A stretch of DNA of 64,000 nucleotides from Clostridia bacterium (GTDB lineage Bacteria > Bacillota > Clostridia > Oscillospirales > Acutalibacteraceae). The translations under genes were made by a program, and so were the position numbers. The notes below the pieces were generated by a model, which was given only the letters and a program-made list of their open reading frames with translations, did no database searches and was not told the DNA's origin. Location of the stretch: contig JAFUPA010000065.1 of assembly GCA_017481575.1 (NCBI GenBank), positions 1 to 64,000 of the forward strand, read 5' to 3'. Shown here in pieces: positions 14,566 through 22,958 of this stretch (within the stretch, counting starts at the first letter, position 1; each line of letters opens with the position of its first letter).

Positions 14566-16013
14566 TGCGGTTTTCCGTTCCTTTCTGCATCTGTTACTGC
14601 GATTTTTTCAAGAATTTCACCTACTGTTATGTCGGGATTTTCTGCTCCCAAAACAAGAGTCTGTGCAATTTTAGAGTAAAGAATTGTTAAGTCGTATTCA
14701 GCCTCGGGCTCTTTTCTGTATTCAAAGACGAAGTCGAGACCCTCGTCAACCGAACGGTGCTTGACTGTTACATAAAGAGGAATCATTGTTGCGCCGTTGT
14801 TGTACCACACGCTTCTGACACTCTTTTCCATTTCCTCGTCGATGCTCTTAAGCTTCATAAGCGGCTGATAGGAAAGACCGAAGCTGTCGTAGGTTGAGTC
14901 AAACTTTGAATCCTCGGGCATTGACTTGTGACGCTCTTTAAGAGTTTCGAGGAATGCAAGGCTTGAATGCTGATACATTTCGTTCTGAATTTCAGAAATC
15001 TTGCTGACAGCATCACAGAAGGTTTCCTCGGGCTTGATGATGCTTCTCATCGGGAGGAAGTTGATGCGCAGTCCGCCTGACTTCTTCTCTGCAAGAGTAC
15101 CTCTGCGGTTGATAATCATTTTGAAGGAAACGTCCTCCTGATTATCGTTAAAGCAGGAAAGACCTGTGCGCACACCCATTGAAATGAATGAGAAAATTGA
15201 AAGATTACGTTCAGCGCAGACCTGCATAATCTTTTGGCTGTCCTCGGCACTCATACTGAAGTGAATTGCAGAAGCATCAGGAAGACCTGAATGAATATCT
15301 GCATAGCGGTGCTCGGGGTGCTTTATCTGCTGTTCCTTGAGTCTGCTGTTAATCATAAAGTCTGTGAAAATCGGCTCGGTTGACTTTGCAAGAGAGTCGT
15401 ACCAATACTGTCTGTCGATTTCGTGCTGTTCAGACTCCTGATATTCAAGCTCCTTTTCAAGTGCAGGAATGTATGGACGCATCGGCTTCGGGTAAGGTGT
15501 TCCCTGTGTCTTGTGGCAATAGATTTCAAGAATATCGTTGATGAAAATCTTGAGCGAATAAGCATCCATTGCAAGGTGCTGAATTCGCATAAACAAGCCT
15601 TTGTAGCCGTCTGCAAAATCGATGAGAGCAATTCTGTGAAGCTCGCAGTTGAACATCGGAATATTGCTTCTTGAAAAGGCTGTGAGCTTTTCCTCTGCCT
15701 CGTCAATTGTCATATTGCTGTAATCCCACTCTTCAACCTTAAGCTCGCTTTTCGGAGTAACGTACTGTAAAAGGCTGAGCTTTTTGCCCATTACAAAGCG
15801 AAGTCGCATTGTGTCACAGCGTTCGATTGCCTCGTAAATGGACTCTTTCATAACTTCCTTGTCCATTTCGCCTTTCCAGTAATAACCGCAACCGATGTTG
15901 TTGACAGGATAACCTGAGCCGTATTTGAGTGACATCAGATACATCATCTTCTGGGAGTTGGAGATAGGATACGCATTGACTTTTTCGCCGTTAGGTAAAA
16001 CTTTTTCAATCAT
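14469..16013 (-). CDS. NRPS-type condensation domain protein
   Basis: A 514-residue stand-alone condensation domain. The family core HHxxxDG appears as QHLAMDA at residues 145-151, keeping the catalytic second His (146) and Asp but with Gln for the first His and Ala for Gly. Other family blocks include YPISNSQKMMYLM at the start and VSFKMIINRR near the middle. It would join two acyl/aminoacyl units carried on PCP or a free amine. The last ~32 residues are Lys/Ser/Leu-rich and overlap the carrier gene, so the native end may be earlier. ATG 16013 overlaps the stop of the adenylation gene (ATGA). Confidence 0.8.
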   Translation of the reverse strand: MIEKVLPNGEKVNAYPISNSQKMMYLMSLKYGSGYPVNNIGCGYYWKGEMDKEVMKESIYEAIERCDTMRLRFVMGKKLSLLQYVTPKSELKVEEWDYSNMTIDEAEEKLTAFSRSNIPMFNCELHRIALIDFADGYKGLFMRIQHLAMDAYSLKIFINDILEIYCHKTQGTPYPKPMRPYIPALEKELEYQESEQHEIDRQYWYDSLAKSTEPIFTDFMINSRLKEQQIKHPEHRYADIHSGLPDASAIHFSMSAEDSQKIMQVCAERNLSIFSFISMGVRTGLSCFNDNQEDVSFKMIINRRGTLAEKKSGGLRINFLPMRSIIKPEETFCDAVSKISEIQNEMYQHSSLAFLETLKERHKSMPEDSKFDSTYDSFGLSYQPLMKLKSIDEEMEKSVRSVWYNNGATMIPLYVTVKHRSVDEGLDFVFEYRKEPEAEYDLTILYSKIAQTLVLGAENPDITVGEILEKIAVTDAERNGKPQCKNSNSLLHSLKTTLKLTKSRLKTILSLISA

Positions 16014-17569
16014 TTCTTTTCATCCTCCGCAAAATTAAATTGTGCTCTTTTTATTTTTCCTGTGGTTGTTCTTGCGAACGGTGTTTCTCTTAACCTGAAT
16101 GTGTGGATTTGTCTGTCTGTATTAAGCTGTGAATTTACCTTGTCAACGATTTTTGCAATTTCGTCTTCAAGATTTTCAATCTGCAAGGTAAGAACAAGCT
16201 GTTCATCGGGGTAAATTTCTGCAACGATGCTGTCTTTCTCGGCATAAACCACGATTTCCTTTACAATTCCGTCGTCTGCAAACTTGTTTTCGATTTCCTC
16301 GGGAGAAACATTTTCTCCGTTTGAAAGGATTATAAGGTTTTTCTTTCTGCCGACGAGGAAAACGTGATTTTCCTCGATGTAGCCGAGGTCACCTGTGTGG
16401 AGGTATCCGTCCTCGGTAAAGGCTTCGGCTGTTCTTTCGGGCTTTTTATAGTAGCCGAGCATAACTGACGGGCCCTTGACCTGAATTTCGCCATCCTGCA
16501 CTCTTACATCATCAACACCGTGAAGTATGCCGTTTGAATACTTGCAAACCTCCGAGAAGTCCGAAACCGAAATACGTGGACTGCATTCGCTCATACCGTA
16601 GCCCTGACGTGCGGCAATGCCGTACTTTTCAAACTCATCAATGAGTGCTCCGCTTAAAAAAGCACTGCCTGCAATGAGTTTTGTAAAGTTCTTACCGACA
16701 ACCTTTTCTGCCGCCTCACGGGGAGTTAACTGCGGATTTTTTCTTTCGGCAATTTTGATTTTTGTTAGAAGAGATTTGCACAACAACGGCACAATTCTTG
16801 TTGTTGTCGGCTGGAAAGCGAGAAAATTCTTATAGAGATTGACAAGTGAGCCGTTAAGACAGACTGTTGCACCGTCATAAAGAATTTTTAAAACGTCGCA
16901 GGCATAGCAAAAAACGTGATGCATGGGCAACAGGGAGAGTGTTACATCATCTTCTTCTACTTTATATGTTTCGTAGCAGGAGTTTGCCGTGAGGTTTGAG
17001 TTTGAGAGCATAACGCCCTTTCGCTCGCCTGTTGTGCCTGATGTGTAGATGATTAAAGCACAGCTCTGCGGGTCAATTTCGACCTCGGAAAGTGAAGCGT
17101 ATTCGGAAGTGGCAGAATAGTTTTTGAAAATACCGTCAAACCACTGCCAGTCGCCTAGCGACACAATCTGCTTGAGTCCGCTGTATCTTTTGGAAATTTC
17201 CTGTGCTTTTTCGCTGAATTCTTCTTCGCAGAAAAGCATCTGAATATCTGCATCATCAAAAAGCTGACATGCTTCATCGACGCTGATGTCGGGAGCAAAT
17301 GGTACAACAACGTTGCCGCTGCAAATCATACCCGTAAGACAAGCAACATATTCATAGTTTGTCTTGCCGATAAAACCGATGTGCATTTTGCCGTTTTCGA
17401 TTGAACGAATGTATCTGCTGACCGCAAAACAATCGTCACGGAACTCTGAAAAGCTTTTTACACAAAGCTCGTCACCTCGGAAAAACCGACAAAAATCTTT
17501 TTGAGAATACTTCTCTGCCGCAAAATCTACAAGATTTTTTACCGTTAAAATCTGTGTATTTATACCCAT
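16010..17569 (-). CDS. AMP-dependent ligase / stand-alone adenylation domain
   Basis: A 519-residue ANL-superfamily enzyme with clear core motifs: YTSGTTGERKG (A3), the YGMSECSP loop (A5), GYLHTGDLG (A7), the VFLVGRKKNLIILSNGENVSPEE hinge (key part GRKKNLI, A8), and ARTTTGKIKR with the A10 Lys. It adenylates a carboxylic acid and loads it on CoA or the PCP. The acyl-CoA-synthetase-like A5 makes a fatty acid as plausible as an amino acid. Start ATG 17569 follows GAGGAAG; an in-frame GTG precedes it. First gene of the adenylation-condensation-carrier operon. Confidence 0.85.
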   Translation of the reverse strand: MGINTQILTVKNLVDFAAEKYSQKDFCRFFRGDELCVKSFSEFRDDCFAVSRYIRSIENGKMHIGFIGKTNYEYVACLTGMICSGNVVVPFAPDISVDEACQLFDDADIQMLFCEEEFSEKAQEISKRYSGLKQIVSLGDWQWFDGIFKNYSATSEYASLSEVEIDPQSCALIIYTSGTTGERKGVMLSNSNLTANSCYETYKVEEDDVTLSLLPMHHVFCYACDVLKILYDGATVCLNGSLVNLYKNFLAFQPTTTRIVPLLCKSLLTKIKIAERKNPQLTPREAAEKVVGKNFTKLIAGSAFLSGALIDEFEKYGIAARQGYGMSECSPRISVSDFSEVCKYSNGILHGVDDVRVQDGEIQVKGPSVMLGYYKKPERTAEAFTEDGYLHTGDLGYIEENHVFLVGRKKNLIILSNGENVSPEEIENKFADDGIVKEIVVYAEKDSIVAEIYPDEQLVLTLQIENLEDEIAKIVDKVNSQLNTDRQIHTFRLRETPFARTTTGKIKRAQFNFAEDEKK

Positions 17570-17672
17570 CACTTCCTCAATTTTTGTTAGATATTCAACA
17601 CTTTAAAAAGTATAGTTTCATAAAACAGCACAAACTATCCATTTAAACATATTTTATAAAAATACTTTCTCT

Positions 17673-17701
17673 ATGATACGACAAAACCACAATTTTGTCA
17701 A
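17673..17701 (-). promoter_or_regulatory. Promoter of the adenylation-condensation-carrier operon
   Basis: TTGACA (17696-17701) and TATCAT (17673-17678) on the minus strand, 17-bp spacer, leaving a leader of about 100 nt. Confidence 0.8.
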
Positions 17702-17702
17702 G

Positions 17703-17737
17703 AAAAAAGCCTTCCGATGAAGTATAGCATCGGAAGG
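17703..17737 (-). terminator. Terminator of the ABC exporter operon
   Basis: CCTTCCGATG (17710-17719) pairs with CATCGGAAGG (17728-17737); on the minus strand a T6 tract follows at 17708-17703. Confidence 0.9.
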
Positions 17738-17764
17738 TTAAAGTTTTGTTAATTCTTATTTCAA

Positions 17765-19567
17765 TCAGCTGTTGTGCTCAGAATATTTTTCTGCCTGCAA
17801 GCGGAACATATAGGCATATTTTCCGTCCTTTGCCATAAGCTCGTCGTGACTTCCCGACTCGATTACCCTGCCGTTTTCAAGCATAAGTATTCTGTCTGCG
17901 TGTCGGGTTGTTGAAAGCCTGTGCGAGATGAACACAACCGTTCTGTCGTCGCAGGTGCGGCTGATTGCCTTGTTAAGCTCATACTCCGAAACAGGGTCGA
18001 GGTTTGCCGACGGCTCGTCAAGAATTATGTACGGGCAGTTTTTATAGAATGCTCTTGCAATTGCAATCTTCTGCTGTTCACCGCCCGAGAGCATAAGTCC
18101 GTCATCGTCGAATTCACGAAGCAGAACTGTGTTCACTCCGTTTGGCAAGTGCTTGGTAAAGCCTGCCTTTTTGAGAGCATCAAGAACACGCTCCTCGTCA
18201 AAATCTTTTTCGAGAGCAACATTTTCACCAACGGTTGCACCGAAAATCTGGAAGTCCTGGAAAACCGCCGAGAACCTTGCTCGGTGGGACTCGACAGTAA
18301 CGTCACGGATGTCTTTTCCGCCGATTTCGATTGAACCGCCCGTGACATCGTAAAGTCTTAACAAAAGGTTGGTAAGCGTTGTTTTGCCTGCTCCGTTATA
18401 GCCGACAAGGGCAATTTTTTCGCACGGTTTGATTTCAAATGAAACATCCGTAAGTGCATCCTCTTCGCTTCCCGTGTAGGAGAACGAAAGATTCTTCACG
18501 GTAATGGTTTCGGGCGCACCGCAAGCTGCAACCTCTTTGCCGTCATTTACCTTTGACTGTTCAGCCATAAATATGCGGTACTTGTCAATCATTCCCGAAC
18601 GCTCGGTGAACTGTCGCACGCCGTAAACCGTGAGATACAAAACTCCACCGCCGATTTGCACGGCACCGTTAAAGGTTGCGACAAAATCACCTGCCGACAT
18701 ATCTCCCGTTACAAGAGTTCTGTAGCCGATGTAAAGAGTGAGTGCAAGCATAAAGCCGATGACCTGAATTGAAGTTTCCTGTACAAAAAAGATTTTATCA
18801 ATCTTTTTAACATATTTGTCCTGCGTTGAAATGATTTCGTCTGCACTCTCTTTAAAGCGGCGGTTAAGAAGCGGGAAAAGTCCGCCGGTTCGGATTTCGC
18901 CTGCATAGTCACGCAGGTAGAAAAGCCTTGCAAAATAGTCACCCTTGCGGTGCTTTTCGGTTATAGCCTCACGTCGCTTTAACATCAGGTTACCCGTATA
19001 TCTGCCGACGGGGATAAAAATGCCCACAGAGATTAACACAATCAAAAGGCAGACAGGGTCAATCGTCAGCAAAACTGCGCTGATGGTTATGAAAGAAACA
19101 ATTTCGCCGATGTAATGCTTGACATTTGTGAGAATATAACGGATATTATCCGACGACATTTCGACAGCAAGAATAAAATCGCTGTAATAGCCCGGGTCGT
19201 CATATTTTGAAAGGTCAAGCTGTGCGGCCTTTTTATAAAGCATTGACTGAATACCGAGGTCCAGCTTTTCACGCTCACGGTGAGCAAAAAGCTCAAAGAA
19301 AAGTGATGTTGCAATCTCGCTGAACACAAGGATGATAAGTATTGCCGCAATGCCGATAACAACATTTTTGGTGTCGCCGCCGCTTGTTACTTCATCAATT
19401 ATGTATTTAAGACCGATAACCGAAATAAGCTTGCCCGGCAATGAGCTCAACAAATGCTCTGCAATTTCACCGATGACCAGACCGTGTGAAACCTTGAACA
19501 TAATTTTCATCATATAAAATATGTTTGAAATCATACCGTGACCGGTTTTTTCCTTATTCTTTTTCAT
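17765..19567 (-). CDS. ABC exporter half-transporter (permease-ATPase fusion), second subunit
   Basis: 600 residues with an N-terminal six-helix type I exporter membrane domain (to about residue 320) and a C-terminal ATPase. Walker A is GYNGAGKTT, signature LSGGEQQKIAIARA, Walker B YIILDEPSANLD, and an H-loop lies in FISHRLS. No C39 peptidase domain is present. Its ATG overlaps the stop of the upstream half-transporter by 4 nt, indicating a heterodimer. Together they probably export a peptide or lipopeptide; the neighbouring 20-residue ORF and NRPS-like genes are candidate sources (inference). Confidence 0.88.
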   Translation of the reverse strand: MKKNKEKTGHGMISNIFYMMKIMFKVSHGLVIGEIAEHLLSSLPGKLISVIGLKYIIDEVTSGGDTKNVVIGIAAILIILVFSEIATSLFFELFAHREREKLDLGIQSMLYKKAAQLDLSKYDDPGYYSDFILAVEMSSDNIRYILTNVKHYIGEIVSFITISAVLLTIDPVCLLIVLISVGIFIPVGRYTGNLMLKRREAITEKHRKGDYFARLFYLRDYAGEIRTGGLFPLLNRRFKESADEIISTQDKYVKKIDKIFFVQETSIQVIGFMLALTLYIGYRTLVTGDMSAGDFVATFNGAVQIGGGVLYLTVYGVRQFTERSGMIDKYRIFMAEQSKVNDGKEVAACGAPETITVKNLSFSYTGSEEDALTDVSFEIKPCEKIALVGYNGAGKTTLTNLLLRLYDVTGGSIEIGGKDIRDVTVESHRARFSAVFQDFQIFGATVGENVALEKDFDEERVLDALKKAGFTKHLPNGVNTVLLREFDDDGLMLSGGEQQKIAIARAFYKNCPYIILDEPSANLDPVSEYELNKAISRTCDDRTVVFISHRLSTTRHADRILMLENGRVIESGSHDELMAKDGKYAYMFRLQAEKYSEHNS

Positions 19568-21399
19568 ATTCCACTCACGCTCCCTTCCTCTGACTTGTAG
19601 TTTGAAGCCTGAAGTGTAAACATATCGGAATAAATTCCATTCATCTGCATCAATTCGTCGTGTGTTCCGTGCTCGGCTACCGTGCCGCCGTCAAAGACAT
19701 AGATTTTGTCGGAAAGAACTGCACTTGAAAGCCTGTGGGAGATGTAAATAACCGTTTTCTCCTTTGTGGCGGCGATAAGGCTCTCGTACATTTTGTACTC
19801 GGCAATCGGGTCAAGAGCCGAGGAAGGCTCGTCGAGAATTGCAAGGTCAAAGTTTCTTGCAAACATTCTTGCGGCGGCAATTTTTTGCTGTTCGCCGCCC
19901 GAAAGTCCCGTGCCTTTTTCGTCAAATTCTCTTGTGAGAACGGTTTTTTCCTTGTCGGGCAAGGCATTGACGCAAGTGTCTGCACCGCTGTTTTTGAGTG
20001 CCTCGATTATGCAGGCTGTGTCGTCTTCGGTTTCAACCTCACGGCAGATAACATTTTCGCCGACGCTCAAAGCAAAGACCTTGTAATCCTGAAAAACGGT
20101 TGCAAGGCGGTTACGGATTGAAGCGATGTTGTACTCTCTGATATCAACACCGTTATAGAGAATCACGCCCTCGTCGGGGTCGTAGAAACGCAGAAGAAGC
20201 TTGACAAAGGTAGTTTTACCTGCACCGTTTTTGCCGACAACTGCCGCTGTTTCGCCCTTGTTGATTTTGAGATTTACATTTTCAAGCGAAGGCTTTTTTG
20301 CAGACGGATATGTAAAAGAAACTCCCTTGAATTCAAGCGTTTCAAGCTCGTCTGCCTGCAAATTTCCTCCCGTGACTTCGGACTCGTATTCAAAGAATTC
20401 ACGCAGATTGCCGAAGTATTTTGCCTCCTTGCGGATTGCACCTATTGCCTCTCCAAGGTCGTTGAAAACATCCTTGAGATTACTCATTGCAGTCATTATT
20501 ACCGAAAAATTTGAAATTGAAAGATTGCGCTTGATTGCAAAGCGGTATGCGGCATAAATGTAGGTGATTACGACAGGCAAGGAAGTGCCGAAAAGTCCTG
20601 ACAGCACCTCGAGTACAGCCATTTTTTTGCCGTATTTTTTGATTATTTCACGGTTTTTCTCAACCGCTTGCTTGTACCTTGAGTGCATAACATTGAAGAT
20701 GCCCGAGGTACGCATATCCTTTGCAAATTCACGCAGGAAAACCGTACGCTTTACATATGCTTTTGAGCGCTTGTGCGGTGTCATCTGCTTGTCTTTTTCA
20801 ACCTCGACCTTACCCTTAAGAGATTCAATTGCCACAACAAAAAGCATTGACAAAAGAATAAGAAGAACTTTTGCATCGATTGAAATTACATAAGCGATAA
20901 GGAAAATGCCCGTAAGTCCGCCCGAAATAATCATTGCGAAAACGTAACTGAACTCCATATAATGTGAGTCGCTTATAATCTCGGTCGCACGCTGATATTT
21001 ATCGTAAAAGGCGGGGTTTTCAAAGCAAGCCATATCCACCTCAACAGCCTTTTTGAAAATCTTTTGGTTAAGGTTTTTATAAAAGACCTTCATCTGCTTT
21101 GAGCATACATAATCGCCGAAGCAATCCACCGCTTTTGACAGCACACCTGCCGCAACAAAGATAATAACCATTGTTGCAAACTGCTTGAACGTGCCGCCGT
21201 TTTCAATAACATCAAGCAGAACCTTGAGAAACATAATCTCCTGCACGAAGCCTGTGAAAAACCAGTATGCAATCATTGTGAACACCTGCGACACCAGCAT
21301 AAACGGTGCGCATTGCGTTATGATTTTAAACGCATACAAAGTGTTTTTCAGATTTTCCAGCCGCTTTTTTGGCTGTTTGGTTTTTGTTTTTTGTTTCAT
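19564..21399 (-). CDS. ABC exporter half-transporter (permease-ATPase fusion), first subunit
   Basis: 611 residues with a Lys-rich N-terminus (MKQKTKTKQPKKR), a six-helix membrane domain, then the ATPase. Walker A is GKNGAGKTTF, signature LSGGEQQKIAAARM, Walker B LAILDEPSSALDP, and the switch His lies in YISHRLS. The ATPase site looks intact, as in its partner. A longer reading to 21441 is possible, but GAGGAGGC just before ATG 21399 fixes the start. An attenuator-like terminator and a 20-codon ORF lie upstream on the same transcript. Confidence 0.88.
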   Translation of the reverse strand: MKQKTKTKQPKKRLENLKNTLYAFKIITQCAPFMLVSQVFTMIAYWFFTGFVQEIMFLKVLLDVIENGGTFKQFATMVIIFVAAGVLSKAVDCFGDYVCSKQMKVFYKNLNQKIFKKAVEVDMACFENPAFYDKYQRATEIISDSHYMEFSYVFAMIISGGLTGIFLIAYVISIDAKVLLILLSMLFVVAIESLKGKVEVEKDKQMTPHKRSKAYVKRTVFLREFAKDMRTSGIFNVMHSRYKQAVEKNREIIKKYGKKMAVLEVLSGLFGTSLPVVITYIYAAYRFAIKRNLSISNFSVIMTAMSNLKDVFNDLGEAIGAIRKEAKYFGNLREFFEYESEVTGGNLQADELETLEFKGVSFTYPSAKKPSLENVNLKINKGETAAVVGKNGAGKTTFVKLLLRFYDPDEGVILYNGVDIREYNIASIRNRLATVFQDYKVFALSVGENVICREVETEDDTACIIEALKNSGADTCVNALPDKEKTVLTREFDEKGTGLSGGEQQKIAAARMFARNFDLAILDEPSSALDPIAEYKMYESLIAATKEKTVIYISHRLSSAVLSDKIYVFDGGTVAEHGTHDELMQMNGIYSDMFTLQASNYKSEEGSVSGI

Positions 21400-21437
21400 T
21401 TTGCCTCCTCTCCGAGGATGTATCTTTTCTGCACAAC

Positions 21438-21472
21438 GCAAAAACTCCCGAGAACAAACGTCCCCGGGAGTG
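21438..21472 (-). terminator. Terminator/attenuator between the leader ORF and the ABC exporter genes
   Basis: ACTCCCG-rich arms at 21471-21461 and 21454-21444 form an 11-bp stem (two G-U pairs) followed by T5 on the minus strand. It lies 39 bp upstream of the exporter ATG, so exporter transcription probably depends on read-through. Confidence 0.8.
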
Positions 21473-21489
21473 AAAAATCAAAATGTCCG

Positions 21490-21552
21490 TTATGCAGAAA
21501 CAGACACAACTACCGGATACTCGTTTTTGTTTTTAACTGTTAATCTTGTCAT
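21490..21552 (-). CDS. 20-residue leader or precursor peptide before the ABC exporter
   Basis: ATG 21552 opens 20 codons encoding MTRLTVKNKNEYPVVVSVSA. A strong ribosome site (AAAGGAG) sits 8-9 nt upstream and a promoter about 50 nt upstream, with a terminator just after the stop. The basic N-half and the VVVSVSA end could be a small secreted peptide exported by the adjacent ABC pair. Alternatively it is a leader whose translation controls the attenuator. No catalytic or lantibiotic-type Ser/Cys core is seen. An 8-bp direct repeat, ACGGACAT, lies at its ribosome site and just after its stop. Confidence 0.6.
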   Translation of the reverse strand: MTRLTVKNKNEYPVVVSVSA

Positions 21553-21601
21553 TATGTCCGTCTCCTTTCTAAAATATTTTTACGTTTTTCAACGCTTCTA
21601 T

Positions 21602-21630
21602 AAATTACCATATATGAAATAAAAAGTCAA
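21602..21630 (-). promoter_or_regulatory. Promoter of the leader peptide / ABC exporter operon
   Basis: TTGACT (21625-21630) and TAATTT (21602-21607) on the minus strand, 17-bp spacer, with an extended TGG before the -10. Confidence 0.65.
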
Positions 21631-21734
21631 GTGTAGAACAAAGTATTTTTGACGACATAAAATGTAATGGGGAAAACTTTGCTTTTTCCCTCAAAAAATT
21701 TATATATTGTTAATATATAAAAACCATAAAAAGA

Positions 21735-21763
21735 TTGAAAGTAGATGAATTCTGATGTATAAT
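21735..21763 (+). promoter_or_regulatory. Promoter of the cysteine desulfurase-thiI-cinA-sortase operon
   Basis: TTGAAA (21735-21740), 17-bp spacer, TATAAT (21758-21763). No terminator is visible in the + strand gaps until after the dockerin gene, so a long transcript is likely. Confidence 0.8.
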
Positions 21764-21806
21764 AAAAAAGTTAATAATGGCATAGTGCCGTTTGGAGGTA
21801 AACCTT

Positions 21807-22940
21807 ATGGAAGCTTATCTGGATAACAGCGCAACAACCCCACTTTGCAAGGAGGCTGTTGATAAAGTTAATTTTGCCCTTACGTCCTGTTGGGGTAACC
21901 CGTCTTCCCTGCACGCAAACGGTATTGCCGCATCTGAACTGCTTGAAAGTTCTCGCAGTATTATTGCCAACAAGCTGTCGTGTGAGCCCGACGAAATCAT
22001 TTTTACCTCGGGCGGAACACAAAGCAACAATATAGCCATCTTCGGCGCCGCTAACGCACTCAAACGCCGTGGAAGCAGGATTATCACCACTTCTGTTGAG
22101 CATTCGAGTGTTGAAGAGCCTATCAAGCACCTTGAAAGTCAGGGCTTTGACGTTATAAGACTGCGTGTTAACGAAAACGGACTTATAGATGAGCGTCAGC
22201 TTTATGCCGCAACAAACCCGTCCGTTGTGCTTATCAGCATAATGTACGTCAATAACGAGGTCGGCACGATACAGCCCGTTGAATTTGCCAAGAGAGCCGC
22301 TGTTCACGCAGGTGCTAACGCACTTATTCATTGTGACGCTGTGCAGGCTTTCGGCAAGATGCAGTTAAAGCCCTACAACATGGGCGTTGACCTTATGTCT
22401 GTGAGCTCACACAAGATTCACGGCCCGAAGGGCGCAGGAGCACTTTTTGTTAAGAAAGGCACCCGTCTTGCACCTTACGTTCTCGGAGGCTTGCAGGAAA
22501 ATAAAATACGCCCCGGCACAGAGCCGATGCCTGCAATTGCAGGCTTTGCCGCCGCCGCAAATGCAATGCCCGACTACCGTCAGGGTCTTGAACACGCACA
22601 AAAATTGCGTGACTATTTTGTAAGAAATGTCTCCGCAATGGAAAATATAAAAATAAACTCCCCTGCGAATGCCCTGCCGTATGTCATAAACATTTCGGTG
22701 CTCGGTATTCCGTCAGAGGTAATGCTCAATTACCTTTCAAATATGGGTATTTATGTTTCGAGCGGTTCTGCCTGTGCAAAGGGCAACAAGAGTCGTGTGC
22801 TTAAGGCTATGAACCTTTCGGACGACAGAATTAACAGCGCATTGAGAATAAGCCTTTCTCGCTTTACCACAAAGGAGGAAATGGACTACCTGCTTTACGG
22901 TATTGCAAATGCGCAGAAAAATATGAGAAGAATGAAATAA
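21807..22940 (+). CDS. Cysteine desulfurase (NifS/IscS family)
   Basis: A 377-residue PLP enzyme. It shows AYLDNSATTPL at the N-terminus, the EHSSVEEP region, the cofactor lysine in SSHKIHGPKG, and the catalytic Cys in SSGSACAKG near residue 325. It takes sulfur from cysteine as persulfide. Lying 18 nt upstream of thiI, it is most likely the sulfur donor for tRNA 4-thiouridine. An in-frame TTG at 21792 overlaps TTTGGAGG; ATG 21807 is correctly spaced from it. Confidence 0.92.
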   Translation: MEAYLDNSATTPLCKEAVDKVNFALTSCWGNPSSLHANGIAASELLESSRSIIANKLSCEPDEIIFTSGGTQSNNIAIFGAANALKRRGSRIITTSVEHSSVEEPIKHLESQGFDVIRLRVNENGLIDERQLYAATNPSVVLISIMYVNNEVGTIQPVEFAKRAAVHAGANALIHCDAVQAFGKMQLKPYNMGVDLMSVSSHKIHGPKGAGALFVKKGTRLAPYVLGGLQENKIRPGTEPMPAIAGFAAAANAMPDYRQGLEHAQKLRDYFVRNVSAMENIKINSPANALPYVINISVLGIPSEVMLNYLSNMGIYVSSGSACAKGNKSRVLKAMNLSDDRINSALRISLSRFTTKEEMDYLLYGIANAQKNMRRMK

Positions 22941-22958
22941 ACCAGAGGAATCTTTAAA

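Noticed and set aside
18129..20557. Several 70-130-codon + strand ORFs across the ABC exporter genes
   Set aside because: All lie opposite clear ATPase and membrane-domain coding sequence, and none has an upstream ribosome site.
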